Origin: an uncultured Actinomyces sp.
GTDB taxonomy: Bacteria > Actinomycetota > Actinomycetes > Actinomycetales > Actinomycetaceae
Direction: 5' to 3'
Assembly: GCA_900545825.1 (NCBI GenBank)
Contig: URAS01000001.1
Span: 62,001 to 126,000, forward strand
Length of the DNA stretch: 64,000 nucleotides
This document shows positions 40,548 to 52,166 of the stretch, one piece after another. The notes beneath the pieces were generated by a model. The model was not told where the DNA came from. It searched no databases and was given only the letters and a program-made list of their open reading frames with translations. How positions within the stretch are numbered: position 1 is the first letter of the stretch; every line of letters begins with the position of its first letter. The translations under genes and the position numbers were made by a program.

Positions 40548-43063
40548 TGAGCTCGCACGAGATCAGCTATGACCCGCGCGGTCTGACCAGCGACGAGGTC
40601 GCGCGTCTCACCGCGGCCGGCCAGGTCAACGTCGCCGCGACGCCGACCTCGCGAACGGTGAAAGAGATCGTCAAGGACAACTGTTTCACCCTGTTCAACG
40701 CGATCCTCACGGTCTGCCTGGTCATCGTGCTTCTCGTCGGATCCTGGCGCGACGGCGTGTTCGCTGGCGTCCTCATCCTCAACGCGGCCACGGGCATCGT
40801 CTCGGAGATCCGGGCGAAACGGACGCTCGACAAGCTGGCGATCCTCTCGACCTCGCCGGTCGCCGTCATCCGCGACGGCGCGGAATCCCAGGTGCCGCCG
40901 ACCGAGATCGTCGCCGGCGACCTGTTAGTCCTGCGCGCCGGCGACCAGATTCCCACCGACGCCACGGTCGTCGACTCCCGCGGCCTCCTCGTCGACGAGG
41001 CGATCCTCACTGGCGAGTCCGTGCCGATTCGCAAGGAGGACGGCGACGAGGTGCTCTCCGGGTCGTCGGTGACCGCGGGTGAGGCCCGGGCGCGCGCCGA
41101 CCGCGTGGGCGCAGACTCGTGGGCCAATTCGATGGGTTCCCAGGTCAAACGGTTCGAGCTGGCCCACTCCGAGCTGTCGGCGGGCATCGACAAGATCCTC
41201 CGCGTCATCACGTGGGCGCTGCCGATCATGATCGTCATCCTCGGGTGGTCCCAGATCGACTGGTCTAACGGGATCGCCGGGGTCTTTCGGTCGGGTCAGT
41301 GGCGCGGCGCCCTCCTGGCGATCGTCGCCGCGCTCGTCGGCATGATCCCTCAGGGCCTCGTCCTCTTGACGTCGATCAACTTCGCTGCCGCCGCGATGAA
41401 GCTCGCGCGCCGCAAGGTCCTCGTCCAGGAGCTGCCGGCCGTCGAGATCCTCGCGCGCGTCGACGTCCTCTGCCTCGACAAGACGGGGACGATCACGACG
41501 GGAGAAATCACCTGCCAGGGCGTCGCGGCTCCGGGGGCGACCGAGCTGGCCGACGTGGCGTACGGCCTGGGCGACGAGGCCCGATCCGCCCTCGCCCTGC
41601 TGGCCGCCGACAAGACGAACGCTACGGCGAAGGCGCTCGCCGGTGCCATCGGTGACCCGGTGGGGGAGCCGGACGTTCGGGTTCCGTTCTCGTCGGCGAC
41701 GAAATGGTCGGCGATCGCCCGCGCCGGAACGACGTGGGTCATGGGCGCGCCCGAGATCCTCGCCGACGCCTGCACGAACGGCGACCAGATGGCCCTGACG
41801 ACACAGCACTTCGCCTCGTCGGGTGCGCGCGTCGTCGCCCTCGCGCGGGCCGAGGGGACGATCGAGGCGACCGCCGACCAGCTGCCTGCCGGCCTCGAGG
41901 GCGCAGGCCTGCTGATTCTCGCCGAGGACATTCGCCCCGACGCGGCCGAGACCCTCCGCTATTTCGCCGAACAGGGCGTCGCCATCAAGGTGATTTCGGG
42001 CGACTCGCCGGTCACCGTCAGGGCGATCGCCCGGCGGGCCGGGCTGGGCGATGACATCGCCGTCTGCGACGCGCGGACGCTGCCGGCTCCGCCCACGACG
42101 ATCGAGGCAACCGAGCGGCCCACGCACCATCGACGGCACGGCCGGAAAGCGCAGGCCGCGCCCCGCAACGCGTTCGACGACGCCGTCGAGAACACCCAGG
42201 TGTTTGGCCGCGTGACGCCGGAGCAGAAACGCGCCCTCGTCCACGCGCTCCAACGCGGCGGCCACACGGTCGCCATGACGGGCGACGGCGTCAACGACGC
42301 CCTCGCGCTGAAGGACGCCGACCTCGGTATCGCCATGGGGTCGGGCGCGCAGGCGACGAAGGCCGCGGCGAAGGTCGTCCTGTTGGATTCGGCGTTCTCG
42401 CGGCTGCCGGACGTCGTCGCCGAGGGGCGACGCGTCCTCGGCAACATGGAGCGGGTGTCGACCCTGTTCCTTGCCAAGACGACGTGGGCGTTCATCGTCG
42501 CGATGACCGTGTCGATCGCCGGGCTCAGCTACCCGTTCCTCCCGCGCCACCTCACGCTCATCGGGGTCTTTACGATCGGGGTGCCCGCCTTCCTGCTGGC
42601 GCTTGCGCCCTCGCATACGCGGTACAGGCCGGGATTCTTGAAGCGCGTCTTCGCCCTCGTCCTGCCCTGCGGCACGATCATCGCCGCACTGGGGCTCGGC
42701 GTCTACGTCGGCTCCCTCCATCTGGGGCACCGCCTCCCGCAGACTCTGACGACGCTGACGATCACCGGCTGTTCGCTCGCGCTCCTTGCCGTCCTCGCGC
42801 GGCCGCTCAAGTCGTGGCGCGGAATCCTCGTCGCCACAATGGCGGTCTGTGTGGTCCTCGCGACTCTCGTCCCCCAAGCCCGGCATTTCTTCGCCTTGCA
42901 GTGGCCGAGCTTCCTCCTGTGGCTCGCCGTCCTCCTCGTCATCGCGGTGGGTGTCGCGCTCATCTGGTTCATCGGCCAGTGGTGGTCCCGGCGGTATTAC
43001 CCGCATGTAACTTTTCCCACCCCGGATCGGGTCGCGACCGTGGCGCCGGGCAACGTAGACTAA
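40547..43063 (+). CDS. Cation-transporting P-type ATPase (CtpE-like)
   Basis: The 838-residue P-type ATPase has the phosphorylation site D311 in CLDKTGTITTGE, the actuator TGES (ILTGESVPI), and the hinge AMTGDGVNDALALKDADLGIAMG. About ten membrane helices are visible, four of them after the P-domain. The N-terminal RTVKEIVKDNCFTLFNAILTVCLV and overall layout resemble CtpE of mycobacteria, reported to transport calcium, but the ion cannot be settled from sequence. A His/Arg-rich segment (RPTHHRRHGRKAQ, near residue 525) interrupts the nucleotide domain. The ATG overlaps the uvrB stop by one base. A manganese riboswitch and terC follow directly. Confidence 0.88.
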   Translation: MSSHEISYDPRGLTSDEVARLTAAGQVNVAATPTSRTVKEIVKDNCFTLFNAILTVCLVIVLLVGSWRDGVFAGVLILNAATGIVSEIRAKRTLDKLAILSTSPVAVIRDGAESQVPPTEIVAGDLLVLRAGDQIPTDATVVDSRGLLVDEAILTGESVPIRKEDGDEVLSGSSVTAGEARARADRVGADSWANSMGSQVKRFELAHSELSAGIDKILRVITWALPIMIVILGWSQIDWSNGIAGVFRSGQWRGALLAIVAALVGMIPQGLVLLTSINFAAAAMKLARRKVLVQELPAVEILARVDVLCLDKTGTITTGEITCQGVAAPGATELADVAYGLGDEARSALALLAADKTNATAKALAGAIGDPVGEPDVRVPFSSATKWSAIARAGTTWVMGAPEILADACTNGDQMALTTQHFASSGARVVALARAEGTIEATADQLPAGLEGAGLLILAEDIRPDAAETLRYFAEQGVAIKVISGDSPVTVRAIARRAGLGDDIAVCDARTLPAPPTTIEATERPTHHRRHGRKAQAAPRNAFDDAVENTQVFGRVTPEQKRALVHALQRGGHTVAMTGDGVNDALALKDADLGIAMGSGAQATKAAAKVVLLDSAFSRLPDVVAEGRRVLGNMERVSTLFLAKTTWAFIVAMTVSIAGLSYPFLPRHLTLIGVFTIGVPAFLLALAPSHTRYRPGFLKRVFALVLPCGTIIAALGLGVYVGSLHLGHRLPQTLTTLTITGCSLALLAVLARPLKSWRGILVATMAVCVVLATLVPQARHFFALQWPSFLLWLAVLLVIAVGVALIWFIGQWWSRRYYPHVTFPTPDRVATVAPGNVD

Positions 43064-43154
43064 GAGACGAGGGGAGTAAACCCGGAAACGTCCTGGTCGT
43101 CATCACGGCGTACGCGCTCGGTCAGGCGGCCCTCGTGGCGGTTGAGACCTCGGA
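43056..43154 (+). ncRNA. yybP-ykoY (manganese) riboswitch upstream of terC
   Basis: The leader begins with GGGGAGTA (43071-43078) followed by CCGGAAACG, the conserved core of the yybP-ykoY class, and closes with GAGACCTCG (43144-43152), whose CCTCG pairs with CGAGG (43068-43072). The L. lactis example has GGGGAGTAGCG-TCGGGAAAC and closes with AAGACCT, a close match. TAGACT (43056-43061) is a likely -10 that puts transcription at the first base of P1. The class senses Mn2+ and turns on exporters, fitting the TerC gene 36 bases downstream. Alternative terminator or anti-ribosome-site folds were not resolved. Confidence 0.82.
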
Positions 43155-43189
43155 CCTGTGTCTACCACTGTGTCGGAGGAATATCGCCT

Positions 43190-44212
43190 ATGCACGTCCA
43201 CGCCGCCGGCTGGATTGGCCTTACTGTTGTCATTATCGCCCTGCTGACCATCGATTTTGTTGGCCATGTCCGATCCCCCCACGAACCCAGTTTGAAGGAA
43301 GCGAGTCGGTGGAGTGCCGCCTACATTTGTCTTGCCGTCCTCTACGGTTTCGGGATCTGGGCGATTTGGGGAATCCATTACGCCGGCGAATACTGGGCCG
43401 GTTGGGTCACCGAATGGTCGCTGTCTCTTGACAATCTCTTCGTTTTTATCATTATTATCGGGGCCTTCCGGGTGCCCAGGAAATACCAGCAGGAAGTGCT
43501 TCTGGGTGGCATTATTTTCGCCCTCATCTTCCGTCTGATTTTTATCCTCATCGGTGCGACCCTCATCAACCGGTTCGCGTGGATCTTCTACCTCTTCGGC
43601 CTGTTCCTCATCTACACGGCGATCAGCCAGGCGCGCACGCCGCTCGAGGAAGACGAGGAATACAAAGAGAACGGGTTCACTCGCTTGGTGCGGCGGGTCT
43701 TCCCGATGACCGACGGCTTCGTCGGCGGGCGCCTGCTCGTTCGTCACCGGGGAAAGACGTTTATTACCCCCATGCTTGTCGTCATGGTGGCGTTGGCCAG
43801 TGCCGATATCATGTTTGCTTTCGATTCGATTCCGGCGATCTTCGGTCTGACCCGTGAGCCTTTTATCGTCTTTTCGGCGACCGTCTTTTCGCTGCTGGGA
43901 CTGCGTCAGCTCTATTTCCTTATCGACGGCCTGCTCGAGAAACTTGTCTTCCTTAACTACGGTCTCGCGTTGATTCTCGGATTCATCGGGATCAAGCTCA
44001 TCATCCACGCGATCGCGGAAAACAACCTGCCATTCATTAACGGCGGCCAGCCCGTCGAGGGGATGTGGGAGCCGTCGATCGTCGTGTCGCTGGCCTACAT
44101 CCTCGTCGTTCTCATCGGTACGACGGTGGTGTCGGTGCTGTGGTCGCGCCGGCATCCCGAGGAAGCCCAGGCGATCGAGGATCAGCCGGGCGAGGCCGTG
44201 GCGGACGACTAG
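43190..44212 (+). CDS. TerC-family integral membrane protein
   Basis: The 340-residue protein has about eight or nine membrane helices and the conserved acidic signatures of the TerC family: SLDNLFVFIIII near residue 82 and SADIMFAFDSIPAIFG near residue 203. Members under yybP-ykoY riboswitches (Alx, YkoY, MeeF) handle manganese efflux and help load exported metalloproteins. GGAGGA lies 9 bases before ATG 43190. A cytoplasmic acidic loop (ARTPLEEDEEYKENG) and a short acidic C-terminus are present. It is placed after the P-type ATPase but probably transcribed from its own promoter with the riboswitch. Confidence 0.9.
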   Translation: MHVHAAGWIGLTVVIIALLTIDFVGHVRSPHEPSLKEASRWSAAYICLAVLYGFGIWAIWGIHYAGEYWAGWVTEWSLSLDNLFVFIIIIGAFRVPRKYQQEVLLGGIIFALIFRLIFILIGATLINRFAWIFYLFGLFLIYTAISQARTPLEEDEEYKENGFTRLVRRVFPMTDGFVGGRLLVRHRGKTFITPMLVVMVALASADIMFAFDSIPAIFGLTREPFIVFSATVFSLLGLRQLYFLIDGLLEKLVFLNYGLALILGFIGIKLIIHAIAENNLPFINGGQPVEGMWEPSIVVSLAYILVVLIGTTVVSVLWSRRHPEEAQAIEDQPGEAVADD

Positions 44213-44238
44213 TCGGTGCACACGGCCCCGCGGGCGGC

Positions 44239-45198
44239 TTAGCGTTCCAGCGAAAGCTTGCGGGCGAGGACGGCGCAGACGAACAGCTGGAGCTGGTGGA
44301 AGACGATCACCGGCACGGTCACGGCGGCAAGTGTCGACGCCGGGAAGATAATCGAGGCCATCGGCAGACCGGTCGCCAGCGACTTCTTGGATCCGCACAT
44401 GAGGAGGACGATGCGGTCGGCCCGGTTAAGGCCCAGCAGTTTGCCGCCCCACCAGGTCACACACAGCATGATGGCGAGGAGGATCGCCGAGGACGCAAGG
44501 AGGGCGCCAACCTGCCCCCACGTGATCCCCGACCACAGTCCTCGGGCTGTCGCGCCGCACACCGCCGAGGCGACGACGATAAAGATCGTCCCGTGGTCGA
44601 CGCCCCTGGTCAGCCACTTCTTCGAGCGCACCCAGTCGCCGACGTGCGGCTGGGCGATTTGGCCGAGGACGAACGGGATGAGCAGCTGGACGACGACGTT
44701 GAGGATGCTCGACGGGTCGACGCCCGACGACTTGCCCATGACGAGGTAGACGAGCAGTGGGGTGATGACGACCCCGGCGATGTTCGACAGCGTCGCCGCG
44801 CACACGGCGCCGGCGACGTTGCCGCCCGCGATCGACGTAAACGTGACCGACGACTGGACGGTCGAGGGCAACAGGGTGAGGTAGAGCGTCCCCGTGGCGA
44901 ACATCGGCCCGAGGACGGCCTCGGTGGGGACGCGGGTGGCCCACCCGAGGAAAGGAAAAATGACGAACGTCGCTAAGGCGACCGCCACCTGCAACCGGCC
45001 GTTCTTCATGCTGTCGGTGACCTCGCGGGTCGACAGCCTGGCGCCATAGACGAGGAACAGCAGCATGACCGCGACTTTGCCCGCGATCGTTAGGGCTGAA
45101 ATGAGCGACTGGGGAACGGGAATGAGGATGCCGAGCGTCAAGATCACCAGGATGGTGACGATGAACGGGTCGACGTTACGTTTGAGCCAGGCCGCCAT
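44239..45198 (-). CDS. SBF/BASS-family (SLC10A7-like) transporter
   Basis: The 319-residue protein has nine or ten hydrophobic helices and resembles the bile acid:sodium symporter superfamily, especially the bacterial SBF-like branch related to SLC10A7 (LLPSTVQSSVTFTSIAGGNVAGAVCAATLSN near residue 120; CGSKKSLATGLPMASI near residue 270). Sodium-coupled uptake of organic anions is typical of the superfamily, but the ligand here is unknown. The start at ATG 45198 is preferred to a longer frame that would cross the YciI gene. It follows the YciI gene by two bases, so the pair is an operon, and it converges on terC. Confidence 0.85.
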   Translation of the reverse strand: MAAWLKRNVDPFIVTILVILTLGILIPVPQSLISALTIAGKVAVMLLFLVYGARLSTREVTDSMKNGRLQVAVALATFVIFPFLGWATRVPTEAVLGPMFATGTLYLTLLPSTVQSSVTFTSIAGGNVAGAVCAATLSNIAGVVITPLLVYLVMGKSSGVDPSSILNVVVQLLIPFVLGQIAQPHVGDWVRSKKWLTRGVDHGTIFIVVASAVCGATARGLWSGITWGQVGALLASSAILLAIMLCVTWWGGKLLGLNRADRIVLLMCGSKKSLATGLPMASIIFPASTLAAVTVPVIVFHQLQLFVCAVLARKLSLER

Positions 45199-45200
45199 CA

Positions 45201-45494
45201 CTAGTCCGCGAAGCCCCCGCGGACGACGGTGAAGGGGCGAACGGTTCGGCGAGCGATGAGTCCGAGGACGTGGAATGGGTCGTCGTCGACGGCGTGGAGG
45301 GCGGCGTCGGCGTCCTCGGCCTCGATGAAAACGAACGCGCCAGGCGTCCCGTCGGGCGCGGGGGAGGGACCGAAGAGCTTGATGACGCCGGAGTCGACGA
45401 GGCCCCCGAGGAATTCGCGGTGCTTCGGCCGCTCGACGTCCATCTCGTCGCTGCGCGTGGCGTCGTAGACGTATTCGATGACAAACAGGCTCAT
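45201..45494 (-). CDS. YciI-like protein
   Basis: The 97-residue ferredoxin-like-fold protein of the YciI family has the conserved HREFLGGLVDSG and the Asp/His pattern around DDDPFHVLGL. Family members form dimers; some act in aromatic degradation or dehydrochlorination, most are uncharacterised. GAGGA precedes the ATG. Its stop is two bases before the start of the BASS-type transporter gene, so the two are almost certainly cotranscribed. This suggests a shared small organic substrate, but that is inference only. Confidence 0.8.
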   Translation of the reverse strand: MSLFVIEYVYDATRSDEMDVERPKHREFLGGLVDSGVIKLFGPSPAPDGTPGAFVFIEAEDADAALHAVDDDPFHVLGLIARRTVRPFTVVRGGFAD

Positions 45495-45583
45495 CAGAGT
45501 CCTCCCTCTCGACGTGGTCAGTGATCGTCGTCATTCTCCCACGCTCGAGACCGGGTGCGCGCGCTGGCTCACGCGTTGCCTTT

Positions 45584-45589
45584 TAGAAT
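45584..45589 (+). promoter_or_regulatory. -10 element of uvrA, probably leaderless
   Basis: TAGAAT (45584-45589) lies 8 bases before ATG 45598. GAGGGG in between is too close to the ATG for a normal ribosome site and would be at or before the transcription start. No SOS box is visible in the upstream 100 bases. Confidence 0.6.
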
Positions 45590-45597
45590 GAGGGGCG

Positions 45598-48438
<2,841 letters not shown>

Positions 48439-50333
48439 ATCTCGTCGATCTCGGCCGCGAAGCGTTCGGTGATCAGCGGTCGCTTGATCTTCTGCGACGG
48501 CGTGAGCAGCCCGTTGTCCTCGGTGAAGTCGGACGAGAGAACACGGATCTTGCGGATCGACTCGGCGCGCGAGACCGACTCGTTCGTCCGCTCGACTGCC
48601 CGGTCGAGCGCCGCGAGGACCTTGGGGTTGCGCGCGGCGCGCGTGACATCCATCGGGGGTAGGCCGTGGTTCTTCAGCCACGCCGGCAGCATGTCGCGGT
48701 CGAGCGTGACGAGGGCGCCGACGAACGGACGATTGTCGCCGACGACCATGACCTGCGAGATCAGCGGATATGCCTTGAGGGATTCCTCAAGCGGGGCGGG
48801 CGTGACGTTCTTGCCACCGGCGGTGACGATGATTTCGCGCTTGCGGCCCGTCACCCACACGCGGCCGTGATCGTCGATCGACCCGAGGTCGCCGGTCTTG
48901 TACCAGCCGTCCTCGGTGAAGGCGGCGGCAGTCGCCTCGGGATCGTTGTGGTAGCCCCGCATGATCGAGGCGCCGCGGGCCAGCAGCTCGCCGTCCTCGG
49001 CAATCTTCACCTCGTTGCAGGCCAGCGGCTCGCCGACGGAGCCCATGATGTTGTTGTCGCGCCGGGCCATCGTCAGGGGGCCCGTGCATTCGGTGGAGCC
49101 ATAACCCTGAGTGACCTCGACGCCCATCGCCGTGAAGAAGTAGCCGACCCGCGGCGACAGGGGAGCGCCGCCGCACGTCATGTTGACGAGGTTGCCGCCC
49201 AGCATCTTGCGCACCTTGTTGAAGACGAGCATCCTGGCGATTTGGATGTTGCGCTTCTGCTTCCGGGTCGGGCCCTCGGGCGTTTCGCTGGCGCGGGCCC
49301 ACTCTTCGCCGACGCGAACCGCCCAACGGAACACCCGCAGCGTGAGTTTCGAGGAACCGGCCTGCGTGTCCGCCACGTTAAAGATCTTCTCGAGGACGCG
49401 CGGAACGACGAGGAGGGCGTAGGGCTTGAACGTCGCAAGGTCGTTGAGCAGGGTCTTCGCCGAGCGCGTATAGCCGGCGACGCCGTGGCCGACGAGCATC
49501 TGGTAGCTGATGAAACGCGCGAGGACGTGGGCGACGGGGAGGAAGAGGAGGACGCGGGCGGTCGACCGGTCGTAGATGAGGGGTCCCCAGGGCTCGCGGA
49601 CGGCCTCGAGCATGTGCATCATCGAGTTTGGCGTGATCTCGACGCCCTTGGGAATACCCGTCGTGCCGGACGTGTAGACGATCGACATCGGTTCGGCCGG
49701 GTCGATGTCGTCCAGCCGATCGAGGACTACCTGCGGGGGAACGGACGCCCCGATCTCCAGCAGGTGCTCGAGCGCGCCGTCGGCGAGCGCGAGGGCCTGG
49801 GTGAAGTTGGGGTCGTCGCAGGCCTGGCTGGTAATGCGCCGCGCCTGCAGCGTCGTGTCCGTAATCGCCACCCGCACGGCCGAATCCGAGAGGATGTGGT
49901 GAATCTGGCTGTCGGAATCGGTCTCGTAAATGGGGACGACGATGAGTCCCGCCGCCTGCGCCCCCAGGTCGATGAGCATCCACTCGTACGAGGTCGCCGC
50001 GAGGATCGCCACGGTGTCGCGCGGGGCGAGCCCCATCGCCGTGAATCCGCGCCCGACGTTGATGATGTCGTCGGCCAGCTCTTTCGCTGTCGTTTTCACC
50101 CAGGCGTGACCCAACTGGGCCGGCCGTTCGACGGCGATTTCCGTGGGGAAATACTTCGCGCGACGCATAATCGCGTGGACCACGGTGGGCGAGACGAGCA
50201 AGGACTCGTTACGGTGAGTGTTGCGGAGCACGGACCTCTCCTTCACTGGCAGGACTTACGGTAGTGGAGCCTACCCGCGTGAGTCCGAACACGCAGGCAG
50301 ACGGGATTATCGTGCCGGAGCCGACAAATCGTT

Positions 50334-50339
50334 GATAAT
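50334..50339 (+). promoter_or_regulatory. -10 element of ogt, leaderless start
   Basis: GATAAT (50334-50339) lies 6 bases before ATG 50346 with no ribosome site. This is the A/T-richest -10 region among the repair genes here. Confidence 0.55.
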
Positions 50340-50345
50340 AAAAGT

Positions 50346-50891
50346 ATGCACCCGATCGACCTGTTGCCTCGACGTCGTTTTATCACGGTGACGCCGCTCG
50401 GCTCCGTGTTTCTTATCGCACGGGGTCGCTATCTCGAGGGGTGCTACTTCCTGTCGTCGCGCACATTCCCCGAGGACATGGGGATTTGGGCCCATCCGAC
50501 GGACCCGGTGCTCGAGCCCGCCGCCCTTCAGATCCGCGAGTACATGGCGGGTACCCGCCAGGAATTCTCGATTCCGCTGCGGGCCGAAGGAAATGACTTC
50601 TGTCAACGGGTGTGGGTGCGCATCGCCCAGATCCCCTATGGGGCGACGGCGACGTATGGCCAGTTGGCAGCGTCGTTGGGCAACCGCCACATGGCCCGCG
50701 CCGTCGGGCAGGCCGTCGGCATGAACCCTTTGAGCATCGTCGTTCCCTGCCACCGCGTCGTCGCCGCGAACGGCGGGTTGGGCGGCTATATCGCCGGCCC
50801 CGAGGTAAAACGGGCCCTCCTCGACCTCGAGGCGTGTCACCGGGGAACGCCCGAGGACGTGCCGGTCGAGGGCCAGGACCAGCTGTTCTGA
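50346..50891 (+). CDS. ogt: Methylated-DNA--protein-cysteine methyltransferase
   Basis: The 181-residue suicide repair protein transfers methyl groups from O6-methylguanine to its own cysteine. The active-site motif VVPCHRVV has C135; GQAVGMNPL is the upstream Asn-hinge region and NGGLGGYIAGPEVKRALLDLE follows, all typical of Ogt/AGT. The N-terminal RNase H-like domain (about 1-85) lacks Ada-type cysteines. The start is leaderless. The gene is followed after 29 bases by an ArsR-family regulator. Confidence 0.93.
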   Translation: MHPIDLLPRRRFITVTPLGSVFLIARGRYLEGCYFLSSRTFPEDMGIWAHPTDPVLEPAALQIREYMAGTRQEFSIPLRAEGNDFCQRVWVRIAQIPYGATATYGQLAASLGNRHMARAVGQAVGMNPLSIVVPCHRVVAANGGLGGYIAGPEVKRALLDLEACHRGTPEDVPVEGQDQLF

Positions 50892-50920
50892 GGGCGTCGT
50901 CCGCGTGCAACAATGGGGTC

Positions 50921-51244
50921 ATGTCTGATACTCACTCTCAGATTCCCGACGACGAGACGCTGGCGATGTCCGTGGAAATCCTTCGGCTGCTGGCCGATCG
51001 GACGCGGCTGGCCATCCTCGCGATGATCGCCCACGGCGAGATGTCGGTCTCGGCCATCGCCGAGGCCCTCGGCCGTCCGTCGCCGTCGGTGTCGCAGCAT
51101 CTGGCGAAACTGCGCGCGGGCCGTCTCGTGTCGACGCGTCGCGAGGGGACGACGATCTACTACTCGCTGCCGGACCGCCACATCGAGGCCCTGGTGACGA
51201 ACGTCCTCGACCACATCGACCACCTGTTGGACGATGAGCGATAA
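50921..51244 (+). CDS. ArsR/SmtB-family regulator with a CzrA-type zinc site
   Basis: The 107-residue winged-helix regulator (ILRLLADRTRLAILAMIAHGEMSVSAIAEALGRPSPSVSQHLAKLRAGRLV) lacks the ArsR Cys motif in the recognition-helix region. The last helix reads DRHIEALVTNVLDHIDH: Asp, His at +2, His at +13 and His at +16, exactly the alpha-5 zinc/cobalt site of CzrA and relatives. A zinc-responsive repressor is therefore inferred. ATG 50921 is used; the long upstream frame lies inside ogt. Its end overlaps the deacetylase-like lipoprotein gene by 11 bases. No metal transporter gene is adjacent. Confidence 0.88.
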   Translation: MSDTHSQIPDDETLAMSVEILRLLADRTRLAILAMIAHGEMSVSAIAEALGRPSPSVSQHLAKLRAGRLVSTRREGTTIYYSLPDRHIEALVTNVLDHIDHLLDDER

Positions 51245-52124
51245 GGACATGGGCTCGAAGCCGGGTCGCCGCGCGTTCCTCCTCGCCGCGGGCCTCGTTC
51301 TCGTCGGCTGTAGCCCCGCCGCCCGCCGGGGCACAAAGGACGCCGGGCCCCGGGTCACGGCGAAAGGAACGGCGTCGCTGCCGAGCGCGACGGCCAGCCG
51401 ACTGTCCCCGTCGCCGACGTCGCAGCCGGCGACCGCCGACGTCGATGCGGTCATCGCCCGGATGAACGGCCGCCGGCCCACGGCGTGGGGGATGGACCTG
51501 TCCGGCATCCTCACGCGGGGCAGCGCCGACGCCATCACCCTGACCTTTGACGCGTGCGGCGGCCCCGGCGGGTCGGGGATCGACCGCCAGTTGATCGACC
51601 TCCTCACGTCCCGCGGCGTCAAGGCCACGCTGTTCCTCAACATGCGCTGGATCAAAGCGAACACGTCGTACGCGAAGGAGCTGGCCGCCAACCCCCTGTT
51701 CGAGCTGGGCAATCACGGGTCGCGCCACTGCCCAATCAGCGTGACGGGGAGGGCGGCCTACGGCATCCCCGGGACCGCTAACGTGTCGGAAGCGTGCCAC
51801 GAGATCGCCGACAACCACGCCTACATGGCGTCCGAACTCGGCAAGGCGCCCCGGCTGTTCCGCGCGGGGACAGCGCACTACGACGACGTCGGCGTCGCCT
51901 GCTGCCGCGAGTTCGGCGAGACCCCGGTGGGCTTTGCCATCAACGGCGACGCCGGCGCGACCTACACGGCGTCGCAGGTCGTCACCGAGGCCGGAAAAGC
52001 ACGCGCGGGCGACATCGTCATCTCGCACATGAACCAGCCGGCCGGGCAAACCTTCGAGGGATACTCCCAGCTGATCCCGCGCTGGCTCGACGCCGGCGTG
52101 TCGTTCGCCCACCTGCCCGCCTAG
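51234..52124 (+). CDS. Polysaccharide deacetylase-like (NodB fold) lipoprotein
   Basis: The 296-residue protein has a twin-arginine-like signal with lipobox (GRRAFLLAAGLVLVGC, Cys26), a Ser/Thr/Pro-rich linker to residue 68, and a NodB-type domain. Motif 1 is LTFDACGG (D106), where the usual TFDDG second Asp is Ala. Motif 2 is NHGSRH (H161, H165), the expected metal-binding His pair. FRAGTAHYDDVG and IVISHMNQPAG correspond to the later motifs. A surface-anchored sugar or peptidoglycan deacetylase is inferred, with altered metal ligation. ATG 51234 overlaps the ArsR gene by 11 bases, suggesting cotranscription with a zinc sensor; these enzymes often use zinc. Confidence 0.82.
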   Translation: MSDKDMGSKPGRRAFLLAAGLVLVGCSPAARRGTKDAGPRVTAKGTASLPSATASRLSPSPTSQPATADVDAVIARMNGRRPTAWGMDLSGILTRGSADAITLTFDACGGPGGSGIDRQLIDLLTSRGVKATLFLNMRWIKANTSYAKELAANPLFELGNHGSRHCPISVTGRAAYGIPGTANVSEACHEIADNHAYMASELGKAPRLFRAGTAHYDDVGVACCREFGETPVGFAINGDAGATYTASQVVTEAGKARAGDIVISHMNQPAGQTFEGYSQLIPRWLDAGVSFAHLPA

Positions 52125-52153
52125 CGTAGTCGGCGAACACCAGGGCGCTTCGC

Positions 52154-52159
52154 TACCCT
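52154..52159 (+). promoter_or_regulatory. -10 element of uvrC, leaderless start
   Basis: TACCCT (52154-52159) lies 7 bases before ATG 52167, with no usable ribosome site in between. Confidence 0.55.
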
Positions 52160-52166
52160 TAAGGCC

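Noticed and set aside
52131..52153. CGAACACC...GCTTCG near the uvrC promoter as an SOS box.
   Set aside because: The half-sites are too far apart and the second half does not match GTTCG, so it does not fit the LexA consensus.
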